Source: a virus
Virus record (IMG/VR): IMGVR_UViG_3300025120_000758
Coordinates: 1 to 20,071 of that record
Strand: one strand, 5' to 3'
DNA length: 20,071 nucleotides
The stretch's first letter is position 1; every line of letters starts with the position of its first letter. Under the pieces are notes generated by a model. The model saw nothing but the letters and a program-made list of their open reading frames with translations. It ran no database searches and was not told the origin of the DNA. Made by a program: the position numbers and the translations under genes. Positions 7,601 to 14,806 of the stretch are shown in pieces.

Positions 7601-10314
7601 GATATAACAGAAACAGTGTCTGTAGTTCTTTGTGGGTAATATTGAGTATTAGAAGCTCCTATGTTAGTAGATGAAACTAATGTAGTTGTGTTTTGTACTC
7701 TACCAATTAATTGAACTGAACTTCTAAATTGTTTTTGATCTGGTCCAACCTCTGTTAAATCTCTAGGTACTTTATTTATATTGTCGTTTATAAGAACAGC
7801 GTGTGAAGTTTGACCTACTTCTAGGGTGGTATCATTAGGATACGACGCCATTATACCGGGTAAGTAAACATTGTAATAATCTTGCTGGGTTTGCTTAACT
7901 ACAATTTTATATGAATACCAGCCAAGAGGGTTATAATCTACACTAGTTATATCGCTATTATATAGATTATCATTTGGTATAGGAGCATTCATTAATATTT
8001 TTAATGAATTTCCAGGCCAAGATGTTTGAGTAACTCCTGCGTTTATATATGGAGAAAACAAAGTAGATCCAGCATATTCTACGCCATCTACTATAATAGA
8101 TGTTTCGTTATTAGATAAAATAACACTAGACTGTCTACCATATCTATCAGAAAGGACGAAACCTATTTGGTAATTTCTATTTGTTTTAACAGAACTATTA
8201 GGATATTCTATTTTAGTAACAGAGTTTTCCGTATCAGATCCAGGCTCTGCTATAACAGTCACAGTTCCAGCTGGGAATGTTACAGCGTTTGAAAGAGTTA
8301 AAATAGAAGCTCCTGATACATTAGAAGTAGCACTAGTTACTTGAGTGCCTGTTGGTATATTAACACCATAATCATTACATGTTACATAGTAACCTGTCCA
8401 CAAACCATCAGTTCCAGCGGTTTTTAGAGAAATAACAACATTTATTGGATCACCCGCAGCGTAAGTTGCAGCGCCGGCACTATAAGCAAAAGCAGCATCA
8501 TTAAGATTAAAATCTGCTTTTTGTGTAGAGGCAACATTGTAGTTTAAAGAATCTGGTGGATTTATTTTGTTTTGAAAATTACCATATATAACTCTATTTC
8601 CAGCTACTTCTTGAGCTTGAGCTCTAACTGGTATTTTATCATACACTCTAATTAAATTACTTTCTGGTAAAGTTTTAGTTGGCTTTGTAGATCTATATTC
8701 ATAATTAAAGCTGGTAATATCACCAATAATAATAGGAGAATTATCGTCTAATTGAGCAACGGTTTTATTAACTTTTATAATTCCGGCCACTGGATTACTA
8801 GGGTCTGTAGGAGTAAATTCTGTTATTTGAGTTTTACCAATTTCAAAGCCAGGACCATTAACAATATTACCAACTGTTATACCTCCTTGAATATTTTTTA
8901 TAGATATAGAAGCGCCAGCCGCTCCAGGCGTTTGTGCTCCATCTACTTCGCAAATACAAGATTGATTTGTTATTTTATCTACAGGTAATGTTTCAACAAC
9001 TCTCACAGCTATACCATCTGATTCTTTATAAAGTATATCAATTTCTTTTATTTTTAAAGCTGTTTGTAAGTCATAATTGTTAAAAGGAAGAGGTATTTTT
9101 AAATCAATACTATTAACTTTATTTTCCATAAAATAAACAATAGTACTTCTATACGCCTCATCTTGGTCGTTTTTAGCTTGACTTCCTTTTTGAGTAAGAT
9201 TATTAGGATCTACAAACATAAAATAGCCATCTTGTTTTGGTATAAAAGCTATTTGAGTAAAAGGAGAAAATATAGAATATGTATTATCTTGAAATTTATA
9301 TCTATAAGCAAATCTAACAAATCTATCTTCAAGATAATCTGGATCACCTGAAAAAGTAGGATCAAAATAAGGGTTGGCGTTAAAAACAAGTTTTTGATTT
9401 TCTTGAATTGTTATAGAACCACTTAGCGTTATATCAAAATCACCAACACCAGCCGGTGTACCAACATTGCTTACTGTTCTACCTGTGTCAGTAAGAGCAA
9501 AATTACCACCCGGTATGTTATTTTGAATAAAAACTCTAGAGGCTGTTGTATATGGATTACCAGTACCATTATTTATTTCACCTATAATATTATCAACAGG
9601 TATTACGTCTGAAGTTAAAGTTCCAGCAGTTGCAGACAAAGCACTACCTCCGTTAGGTAAAAACAAACTACTAACATCTTTCATTGTAGTTTCGTAAGAA
9701 GTTGCTGAACCTAAAACACTTGATTGATAGAGCTCTATTGCTTCAAAAGGATTGTATTTAGCTACAGATATTTGATCTTCAGTCGTGTAATATGTTGGGT
9801 TTGTGTTTTGAGAATTTGAATTAGCTAAAATTGTATTTATTACTCTTGGTTGATTTCTGTTGTCTGTAAAAAATAACAAATCTTCTAACACGTTAACACC
9901 AGTTATTAAGTTTGTTTGAGAAAAATTAAGAAACGCACCTTGTACTAAAATAGTAGACTGGTTGGTCAATGTGTTTGTAGATATTATAAAGTTTTTAGCC
10001 GCAGGTTCATATTCTCCTTGTCCTAAATTTAAATTAGGGTTTTCATCTGTATAGTTTGTAAAAAATAAATAAGCAACACTGTTTAGTTCATCTGAAAAAC
10101 TACCAATGCAAACTATATTTAAAAACCCAGTTAACGCACTATAGTCTACAATATTAACATTTCCAAGAGTGTTTTCTAAATTACCAACTTTAGATCCTTC
10201 TGATTTACTTACTTGAACATTTCTAGCATCTCTATATTCACCTTCAGGTAGTAAACGAGCGTCCAAGTCTTTATTCATCTTGGACTTTAAAAAAGTATTT
10301 TGAACTTTAGCCAT
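4642..10314 (-). CDS. Very large tail stabilization / 'muzzle'-type protein with a Trp-rich C-terminal module
   Basis: This protein has 1890 residues. Its N-terminus carries the family-like signature MNKDLDARLLPEGEYRDARN (residues 13-32), followed by SEGSKVGNLENTLGN (38-52). Other blocks I recognise from crAss-type and marine Bacteroidota phage stabilization proteins are SNLIRVYDKIPVRAQ (552-566), LSDRYGRQSSVILSNN (721-736), NPLGWYSYKIVVKQT (795-809) and ESAIDIFWETSTSGLISDLN (1078-1097). Beta-rich inserts lie at about 238-315, 465-530, 640-690 and 975-1050. A cadherin- or Ig-like stretch lies at about 1300-1430. From about residue 1431 to the end the composition changes: 16 Trp against 7 in the first 1430 residues, plus most of the cysteines. 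That part may contact the host surface. Such proteins close the tail and interact with DNA and receptor; this role is by family analogy. Start and stop are clear. Confidence 0.7.
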   Translation of the reverse strand: MAKVQNTFLKSKMNKDLDARLLPEGEYRDARNVQVSKSEGSKVGNLENTLGNVNIVDYSALTGFLNIVCIGSFSDELNSVAYLFFTNYTDENPNLNLGQGEYEPAAKNFIISTNTLTNQSTILVQGAFLNFSQTNLITGVNVLEDLLFFTDNRNQPRVINTILANSNSQNTNPTYYTTEDQISVAKYNPFEAIELYQSSVLGSATSYETTMKDVSSLFLPNGGSALSATAGTLTSDVIPVDNIIGEINNGTGNPYTTASRVFIQNNIPGGNFALTDTGRTVSNVGTPAGVGDFDITLSGSITIQENQKLVFNANPYFDPTFSGDPDYLEDRFVRFAYRYKFQDNTYSIFSPFTQIAFIPKQDGYFMFVDPNNLTQKGSQAKNDQDEAYRSTIVYFMENKVNSIDLKIPLPFNNYDLQTALKIKEIDILYKESDGIAVRVVETLPVDKITNQSCICEVDGAQTPGAAGASISIKNIQGGITVGNIVNGPGFEIGKTQITEFTPTDPSNPVAGIIKVNKTVAQLDDNSPIIIGDITSFNYEYRSTKPTKTLPESNLIRVYDKIPVRAQAQEVAGNRVIYGNFQNKINPPDSLNYNVASTQKADFNLNDAAFAYSAGAATYAAGDPINVVISLKTAGTDGLWTGYYVTCNDYGVNIPTGTQVTSATSNVSGASILTLSNAVTFPAGTVTVIAEPGSDTENSVTKIEYPNSSVKTNRNYQIGFVLSDRYGRQSSVILSNNETSIIVDGVEYAGSTLFSPYINAGVTQTSWPGNSLKILMNAPIPNDNLYNSDITSVDYNPLGWYSYKIVVKQTQQDYYNVYLPGIMASYPNDTTLEVGQTSHAVLINDNINKVPRDLTEVGPDQKQFRSSVQLIGRVQNTTTLVSSTNIGASNTQYYPQRTTDTVSVISTINDLFDFDPLNPPLQNLFPQFYSLESNPLIARLSTEFKIGQLASSNYLPAGGESLSNPPPGGPSSTITITSVSAATSVLTTLNSLRNYLVTGVGIPSETYVGNNTPVGGAPAAAGTMEVGLVNSSGNAVVVNLPDNIKIFFTPTKGNSSVPPFELTRPGLQYLAIAETEPVESAIDIFWETSTSGLISDLNESVLNNQSNPSGSNISWNPNFDEGLAQNGRILAAPFQVVDNFGQTISLGLNDILELSAPNGAPAITNQLGQNVNGEDADYFRLVNLQTNPSGVGPWQIQTTSQTTPSILGGPVSGAINYFDNIYYFYNENEGLRQFTFNFRIVVDGQENFVTRTANLRNIVPEFFTVEALNESPLSNITYGPGATPAVPYPDPVPVITSKGVRDIAIININNGAANIVTPNPGDGGIALSIRDLEMVNNPNQEINFRIWRQRLGSINGPEAVFQGSGGDPTPLFSILPPTINPNGNLRFRLVNNSSDFPSLFPGGNYYVRLAIQDGGENLEFITIEVQMNVQLRSENFWNKLHQVDAYGEFAETYGGSPPQYILPGTDSAPPIFDGIEGCGAANFCQPDSVRTRWWYYPSTVFEINSNTPGASSDNYGWYIYAMGYFNNVSEEAQVCCTPGEQSHGIAGSFSMADYATALGTPNSITIPMTTPISGGDHLVQRQPTPSTDIYAPWSPFTTDQINGWGLPPKINGRIAVTGYSGAPDYLWTYEIIEGDKNTALPAGSQGAPGLALTGCMKLFRDVGGTYDSSTGNSTYGPGWNYNNAAITKSAMRFRVLKGHPAIRTSRIQYTTVNSSGQKQFYYNELSTSSSSDAKDRPDRGGVAGLDINWDFTAQGPQIIYTYSGPQKATTSPWFYSRTSGTTTSIEDIQKVWAMYVFSGWIGSKWRSGNFIDQLTQERDAFRKYWFQWAQEWKNNELDSNNNPVPFDQGAVTLGQREQINSHGNQICTSLGAHMATPNKPNDVENFQFSII

Positions 10315-10320
10315 TAAATT

Positions 10321-11571
10321 TTAGTGTTTTATCCATTTAGATTTACCTCTCATCACTTGAATTATTTCGTCAAGTTTAATATTAGATAGTCTTATTTTAG
10401 CATTTCTAAGTTTAGCACTTCTATCTCTTTTCAATCGCATCACGTCGTTTGCATTTTGGTTAGCTCTAACAGATACTATGTTATATAATATAGAAGCATA
10501 CAAAGCGTCTTCTGCTAATTTAGGTACTTTAGAGTCAACGTCATAGGCTAGGCCATCAGATATGTATTCTAAGACAATTATTTTGTCTACAAGATTACTA
10601 GAAAAAGAAATTTTACCTTCTCTGTAGTTACAATTAAACCAACCATTTCGCTGAGCATATTGAGGCAATATACCATACTGTTGACCATAAAAAATATCAG
10701 TTCCAAATCCATAAAAATTAGCCCAATAAGCGTAGTCGTCTAAATTATTAAAAAACTCTTGGCTAATTATTTTAGTATTTGCTTTTTTCCACCTGTCTTC
10801 AGTAATAGAAGTTCCTTCTATATTTGAACCAAAATTATCTTGAATAGGTAAGCCAGTTGCGTCTTGCACTGGATTGTTATACGGACTAGTTGTAAGATTG
10901 TTTGCTGGATATATGGGCATTTTTACTCCTAATCTATCAATATAACAAACGCTTACATAGTTTACATAGTCTTGAGGTAAAACTATGTTTAAACTGTGTG
11001 GTACTGTTAATTCTTGAGAGTGTATGCTTTTAAGAGTATCATAGCTAAACTCTTGTAAAGATCTTTTGGCAAAAAATAATACATCTGATTTTTTAGCTGA
11101 TTGAAGTATTTTTCCATCACCCACGTAACCAACCATAAAGTTGTCACACACGTCGCTTAAGCTTAGATATTCGTAGCCACCATAATTTTCTTCTACAGTT
11201 TCACCAAAAGCGTCAAATCCAGTTCCCGCAGCAGAGTCTCCATAATTGCCGCCACTTAAAGTTTTTAATTGAACTACTAAATAAGTTCCTTGAGTAAGAG
11301 ACACTGGAGCTGCAATAGTTCCTAAAGATATTGTATCATTACTGACTCTATAAGCAGTTGTATATTCTGTAAAACTATCTGGTAATCCAGTTGTGCTTGT
11401 ATATATTTTAAAATTATTTAAAGCATAGTTAGTAATTGTCGGATCAAAAGAACCAAAAACTAAATTAGTTTCAAAAGATGTTTTAAAATCAGTCTGACCA
11501 GTAGCGTTTTCTACTACAAACACTTGAGCGCCTTGATAGTATTGTTGATTTGTTTCTGTTACTAAACTCAT
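10321..11571 (-). CDS. Tail ring / head-tail connector protein (conserved Bacteroidota-phage structural protein)
   Basis: This protein has 416 residues. An N-terminal beta-rich domain (about residues 1-125) leads into the conserved core: KKSDVLFFAKRSLQEFSYDT (160-179), SLNIVLPQDYVNYVSVCYID (193-212), a LGVKMPIYPANNL block, IEGTSITEDRWKKAN (251-265) and SDGLAYDVDSKVPKLAEDAL (338-357). It ends in a basic helical tail, RDRSAKLRNAKIRLSNIKLD (382-401) then QVMRGKSKWIKH. From memory this core is widespread beside the capsid and muzzle genes of marine Bacteroidota phages, and it fits one of the ring proteins that join portal to tail in crAss-like virions. The exact ring number cannot be told from sequence. 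The gene starts 4 bases after the preceding gene and ends 6 bases before the muzzle gene, so the three are probably co-translated. Confidence 0.65.
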   Translation of the reverse strand: MSLVTETNQQYYQGAQVFVVENATGQTDFKTSFETNLVFGSFDPTITNYALNNFKIYTSTTGLPDSFTEYTTAYRVSNDTISLGTIAAPVSLTQGTYLVVQLKTLSGGNYGDSAAGTGFDAFGETVEENYGGYEYLSLSDVCDNFMVGYVGDGKILQSAKKSDVLFFAKRSLQEFSYDTLKSIHSQELTVPHSLNIVLPQDYVNYVSVCYIDRLGVKMPIYPANNLTTSPYNNPVQDATGLPIQDNFGSNIEGTSITEDRWKKANTKIISQEFFNNLDDYAYWANFYGFGTDIFYGQQYGILPQYAQRNGWFNCNYREGKISFSSNLVDKIIVLEYISDGLAYDVDSKVPKLAEDALYASILYNIVSVRANQNANDVMRLKRDRSAKLRNAKIRLSNIKLDEIIQVMRGKSKWIKH

Positions 11572-11575
11572 TTAT

Positions 11576-12385
11576 TTAAGATTTTTCGTTAGCTTCCACT
11601 TGAGCAACCTCTTGAGAGGCAACGTCTATTATAGTGGGATCATTTATTATTACACCTGCGTATTTTAATATGCGAGTTATAATATTAGTTTGTTCAGAGT
11701 TATGTAAAGTAAAATTAACAGAACCAGACGAATTAGCTATATATTGGCCTTGAATACCTAACCTGTAAAACCAAACAGGGTTTGTTGGACTTACAATGCA
11801 GTTCATTTCAACACTAGTTGGTAATGGAAATATTTTAAAATAAGGATCAAATCCTGGCACTAAAACACCACTGTCGGTATACGCTAAAGGATATTTTTCA
11901 GTTGGCGCTGTTAATTTAGATCTTATAATTTTATTGTATTCAGACTTAGAAACAAGCTGAGTTATATAATTACCGCCAGATGTAGAGGCGCTAGAACTAT
12001 AAGAAGAACTTTGGGAACTAGAAGAATTATATGTAGAAAGTATTTCACCCACCCAATACACTTGAAATAACATTTCTCCAGCAGGTGGAGTATTTTGGCT
12101 GTATGACCATCCATCTTGATCTGTGTCATAAGTCAAAGGTAAATCTTTTACAAATGGAGAGATTTTTTCTTCTTGATTTTTAAAAATATTAAAATACTGA
12201 GTATCGTTTTGTGTGTTGTTTTGATTTTGACGGTTTAATTGATTACCATCTGGAAAATATGATTCAAATATTTCCAACTGTACTTGCTGAGCCAAATTAT
12301 TAAACTCAGCTGGAGTAATATAACCTCTTTGCTCTTTATTTAATATCTGCAAGACTGTTTGATATACCGTATTTACATTTACCAT
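11576..12385 (-). CDS. Second tail ring / head-tail adaptor protein with a serine-rich loop
   Basis: This protein has 269 residues. Its N-terminus, VYQTVLQILNKEQRGYITPA (7-26) then EFNNLAQQVQLEIFESYF (27-44), is a helical motif I recognise from small connector or ring proteins of Bacteroidota short-tailed phages. It is followed by beta-rich segments (DPYFKIFPLP, NPVWFYRLG) and a C-terminal helix with NIITRILKYAGVIINDPTII (234-253). A low-complexity serine stretch (residues 121-136, 12 of 16 Ser) sits in the middle and probably forms an exposed loop. The codons there mix TCT, TCC, AGT and AGC, so it is not a simple trinucleotide repeat. Location between capsid genes and the larger ring protein supports a connector role. 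The assignment is inferred from motif memory and order. Confidence 0.6.
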   Translation of the reverse strand: MVNVNTVYQTVLQILNKEQRGYITPAEFNNLAQQVQLEIFESYFPDGNQLNRQNQNNTQNDTQYFNIFKNQEEKISPFVKDLPLTYDTDQDGWSYSQNTPPAGEMLFQVYWVGEILSTYNSSSSQSSSYSSSASTSGGNYITQLVSKSEYNKIIRSKLTAPTEKYPLAYTDSGVLVPGFDPYFKIFPLPTSVEMNCIVSPTNPVWFYRLGIQGQYIANSSGSVNFTLHNSEQTNIITRILKYAGVIINDPTIIDVASQEVAQVEANEKS

Positions 12386-12400
12386 ATTAATTTTTTATTT

Positions 12401-12439
12401 ATACTATAAAGGCGGCCGAAACCGCCTATGTTATAGTAT
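12401..12439 (-). promoter_or_regulatory. Long intercistronic RNA hairpin
   Basis: Outer arms ATACTATAA (12401-12409) and TTATAGTAT (12431-12439) are perfect reverse complements. Inside them AGGCGG (12410-12415) pairs with CCGCCT (12422-12427). Three unpaired bases (12428-12430) form a bulge. In the transcript the loop is UUUCGG, so a U-G pair could close a UUCG tetraloop. The minus-strand transcript continues into an A-rich, not U-rich, leader, so this is not a typical intrinsic terminator. It may be a 3'-end or processing barrier, or a weak attenuator, between the 271-residue gene and the ring-protein gene. Confidence 0.7.
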
Positions 12440-12448
12440 CACTTGTTT

Positions 12449-13264
12449 TTATAGTTTTTTATCTATAGATTTATAGATTTCAACACCTTCATCTGTTTTT
12501 AAGAAAGCAGCGAATGCTGAGTAAGGATTTTCGTCAAAAGGTACATTCATTAATTTTCTACCATTTGACCCCCACGTAAATGTTCTTTGATCACCTGATA
12601 AGTTTATTATACCAGCTTCTGAAGCTCTAATAGCTATATTTCTTAATTGAACATTGTCATCATTAGCTAAGTTTATGAACAATTGAGGATTAGATCTTGC
12701 AAATAAGCGAACATCTCTTTTTAGTTCTTTAGAACTCATTTCATTTACTTTAGAACCAATTTCAACTCTTAGTATAGCTTCTATTTGGTCTATTTCCATT
12801 ACTCTAGCAGCATTTAAAGCGTCAATTTGAAGATCTAAAAGATCTAAATCATCAGCAGCTTCTTCAACAGCACTAAACTCTTCGTATACTCTACCTTTTA
12901 AAGGGTGATACAAAGAAAGTAATTTTTGTAAATTTTGTTGCTGCTTTTTTACTTTTAAAGTACCTTCTTTAAATCTAATATGACCCATAGTGCACTCGCC
13001 TTTTTGCTCATCTACAAAGGGTGAGTCTTGATTAGTGGCATATCTTAACTCTCTTTGTGAACCACTTTTTTCATCAAAATAAAGTAGAGAGTGTTTTCTT
13101 GTATGTTTTCCAGGTATCGTAAGAGTTAAAGGAGATTTTTTTCCTTTTAAATAGTAAACTCTATCTTTAATTTCCCACGTTGGTTTTGTGGGTTTAGGAG
13201 CAGTTTTCACCGCAACCTCTTGAGGTGCAACCTCAATAGTTTCTGCTGTAGCTTTTTTAGCCAT
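12449..13264 (-). CDS. Conserved phage protein of unknown role after the capsid gene
   Basis: This protein has 271 residues. An Ala/Lys/Pro/Thr-rich N-terminus (1-28) precedes WEIKDRVYYLKGKKSPLTL (30-48), which looks like a small beta domain. HSLLYFDEKSG, RELRYATNQDSPFVDEQKG and HIRFKEGTLKV continue it, then NLQKLLSLYHPLKGRVYEEF (111-130). The rest is an acidic helical region (about 131-215) and a C-terminal segment with FTWGSNGRKLMNVPFDENPY (229-248). I recall similar proteins next to the capsid gene in marine Bacteroidota phages, but no function is known to me. A capsid accessory or head-completion role would fit the position. It is the only gene here bracketed by hairpins on both sides, so its level may be set separately from capsid and ring proteins. 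Confidence 0.7.
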   Translation of the reverse strand: MAKKATAETIEVAPQEVAVKTAPKPTKPTWEIKDRVYYLKGKKSPLTLTIPGKHTRKHSLLYFDEKSGSQRELRYATNQDSPFVDEQKGECTMGHIRFKEGTLKVKKQQQNLQKLLSLYHPLKGRVYEEFSAVEEAADDLDLLDLQIDALNAARVMEIDQIEAILRVEIGSKVNEMSSKELKRDVRLFARSNPQLFINLANDDNVQLRNIAIRASEAGIINLSGDQRTFTWGSNGRKLMNVPFDENPYSAFAAFLKTDEGVEIYKSIDKKL

Positions 13265-13291
13265 AATATAATAAAATTAAATAGTTATAAA

Positions 13292-13324
13292 AATAATACC
13301 CCGCCCTAAGACGGGGATATTATT
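13292..13324 (-). terminator. Terminator-like hairpin after the major capsid gene
   Basis: In the transcript sense the stem is AATAATA, a bulged T, CCCCGTC, loop TTAG, GGCGGGG, TATTATT. That is 7 GC-rich pairs including one G-U, extended by 7 A-T pairs. It is followed directly by the T-rich TTTATAACTATTTAATTTT. It lies 15 bases past the capsid stop and 27 bases before the next start. This is a typical intrinsic-terminator layout. It would let capsid mRNA accumulate over downstream tail mRNA, with readthrough feeding the rest. Confidence 0.75.
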
Positions 13325-13339
13325 AAGTTTGAATCATTA

Positions 13340-14791
13340 TTAGATTCCTTTGAATAATACAAAGTTATTAGCAGCTTGCACAACTAAACATCTTTCAGAT
13401 AGGAAGTTTACTTCCATAGCATCTAAAGTAGATGTAAATGCTCCGCCAGCAGAACCAGTCAACCAAGACTTCATACGACGATCATCAGCTTGTGAAGCTC
13501 TATAACGAACGTGTAAGAAAGGTCTACGGATGTTAGTTCCTAATACTTGATCGTATACAGTTGATGTTCCAGCAGGTACTAATACACCTTCAATAGAGTT
13601 TATTCCATCTATAGCGCCACGAGTTGAAGCATCATTTAAGTATTTCCAATCAGTTTTGTAGAAATCGTAAGATCCTCTACGGAAACCACTAAATCCAAGA
13701 TTTAATGCCATTTCCTCAGAGTTTTCAAATAAACCAAATGCAGTACCACCGGCAGTTCCACCAGAGATTGCAGCTAGCATATCATCAAAATCAAGAGCTG
13801 TTTGTCTTTGTAAGAAAAGCATGTTTTCTTCAATAGCACCTTGAGTATCTAAGTTTTTCAAAATAGCATCAAATTCATCTAGTCCAGCAGCAGCAGTAAA
13901 TCCTACTTGTACATTACCACGATCTTGAATAGCAGCAAATAAACCTTCACTACCAGGCATTTTAGCTGGAGTTGGAGCGGCTAGAGCTGATCTTTCAGAT
14001 TCTACCATTGACATTTCTAAGTAATCTTCAAAACGTAGTCTTGTTTCAGACTCAGCTTTTAAGTACCATAAATATCCAGAAGCACCATCTTCAGTAGCAA
14101 CTTCAACCCATCCAATTTGAGCCATATCAGAACCAGATACTACGTATTGATCTCTAATAATTAACGGCGTGTTTGAAAACTGAGTTAAAACAGGCTCAAT
14201 GCTGTGTCGCTCTTGTGACAATCCAGTACCACCTTGAACAATAGAAGTTCCTTTTTGGTAAGCAGAACCGTATACAAATATTTTTAATCCTGCGTTATTA
14301 GCACCAAAAGTAGTTGCTATAACAGCACCGTCAAAAGCGCCTACAGTAATAGTATTAGGACCTGCGCCAGGAGTAGAAGCAGTAATCAAAGCTTTTGATT
14401 CATTTCCAGTAGCAGGATCTAAAATGACTATAGTATCATTTACAGACATAACATTGTTTACACCGGCTGGAATAGTAAGAGTATTTGCTCCAGCGGCTCC
14501 AGTTGATACGCCATCATAAGATATATGTAATCTATTTTGTTCAGACCAAATTACTTGATCAGATGTCATTGGCATTTCAGCGCCAACCATTCTTAAGAAT
14601 CCAGATAACGTTCTGTTTCCATAACGCTCTACTTCTTGTTCATAAATTTCTGGTAGGTACTGTTGTGCAAACGAATCGCCACCATTACCAGGTCCAGCAG
14701 GACCACCAGCGTTAAATTTTAGGTAGTTACTGTTTAAAATCTCTTGCGTTTGCGAAGGGATTAAACTACCAAATTGAGGAGTTAAACTCAT
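13340..14791 (-). CDS. Major capsid protein (HK97-type fold expected)
   Basis: This protein has 483 residues. Conserved-looking blocks are FAQQYLPEIYEQEVERYGNR (41-60) and TLSGFLRMVGAEM then SDQVIWSEQNRLHISYDG (77-94), which I recognise from capsid proteins of Bacteroidota short-tailed phages. A beta-rich, Gly/Ala/Thr-rich segment (about 95-175) looks like an inserted surface domain. The middle (about 245-345) is helical. The C-terminus carries PFLHVRYRASQADDRRMKSW (424-443) and ends AANNFVLFKGI. It lies straight after the scaffold-like gene and before a terminator, the usual place for a heavily made capsid protein. Arg CGT and C-ending Phe, Tyr and Asn codons appear more often than in neighbours, consistent with high expression, though I did not count them fully. 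The HK97 fold is assumed from the virus type, not shown. Confidence 0.85.
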   Translation of the reverse strand: MSLTPQFGSLIPSQTQEILNSNYLKFNAGGPAGPGNGGDSFAQQYLPEIYEQEVERYGNRTLSGFLRMVGAEMPMTSDQVIWSEQNRLHISYDGVSTGAAGANTLTIPAGVNNVMSVNDTIVILDPATGNESKALITASTPGAGPNTITVGAFDGAVIATTFGANNAGLKIFVYGSAYQKGTSIVQGGTGLSQERHSIEPVLTQFSNTPLIIRDQYVVSGSDMAQIGWVEVATEDGASGYLWYLKAESETRLRFEDYLEMSMVESERSALAAPTPAKMPGSEGLFAAIQDRGNVQVGFTAAAGLDEFDAILKNLDTQGAIEENMLFLQRQTALDFDDMLAAISGGTAGGTAFGLFENSEEMALNLGFSGFRRGSYDFYKTDWKYLNDASTRGAIDGINSIEGVLVPAGTSTVYDQVLGTNIRRPFLHVRYRASQADDRRMKSWLTGSAGGAFTSTLDAMEVNFLSERCLVVQAANNFVLFKGI

Positions 14792-14806
14792 AATTGTTTA
14801 ATTTTT

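Noticed and set aside
13360-13367. TAACTTTG on the minus strand, matching the Bacteroidota -7 element pattern TAnnTTTG
   Set aside because: It lies inside the capsid coding end and upstream of the terminator-like hairpin, with no well-spaced -33 TTG. Such matches are frequent in AT-rich DNA.
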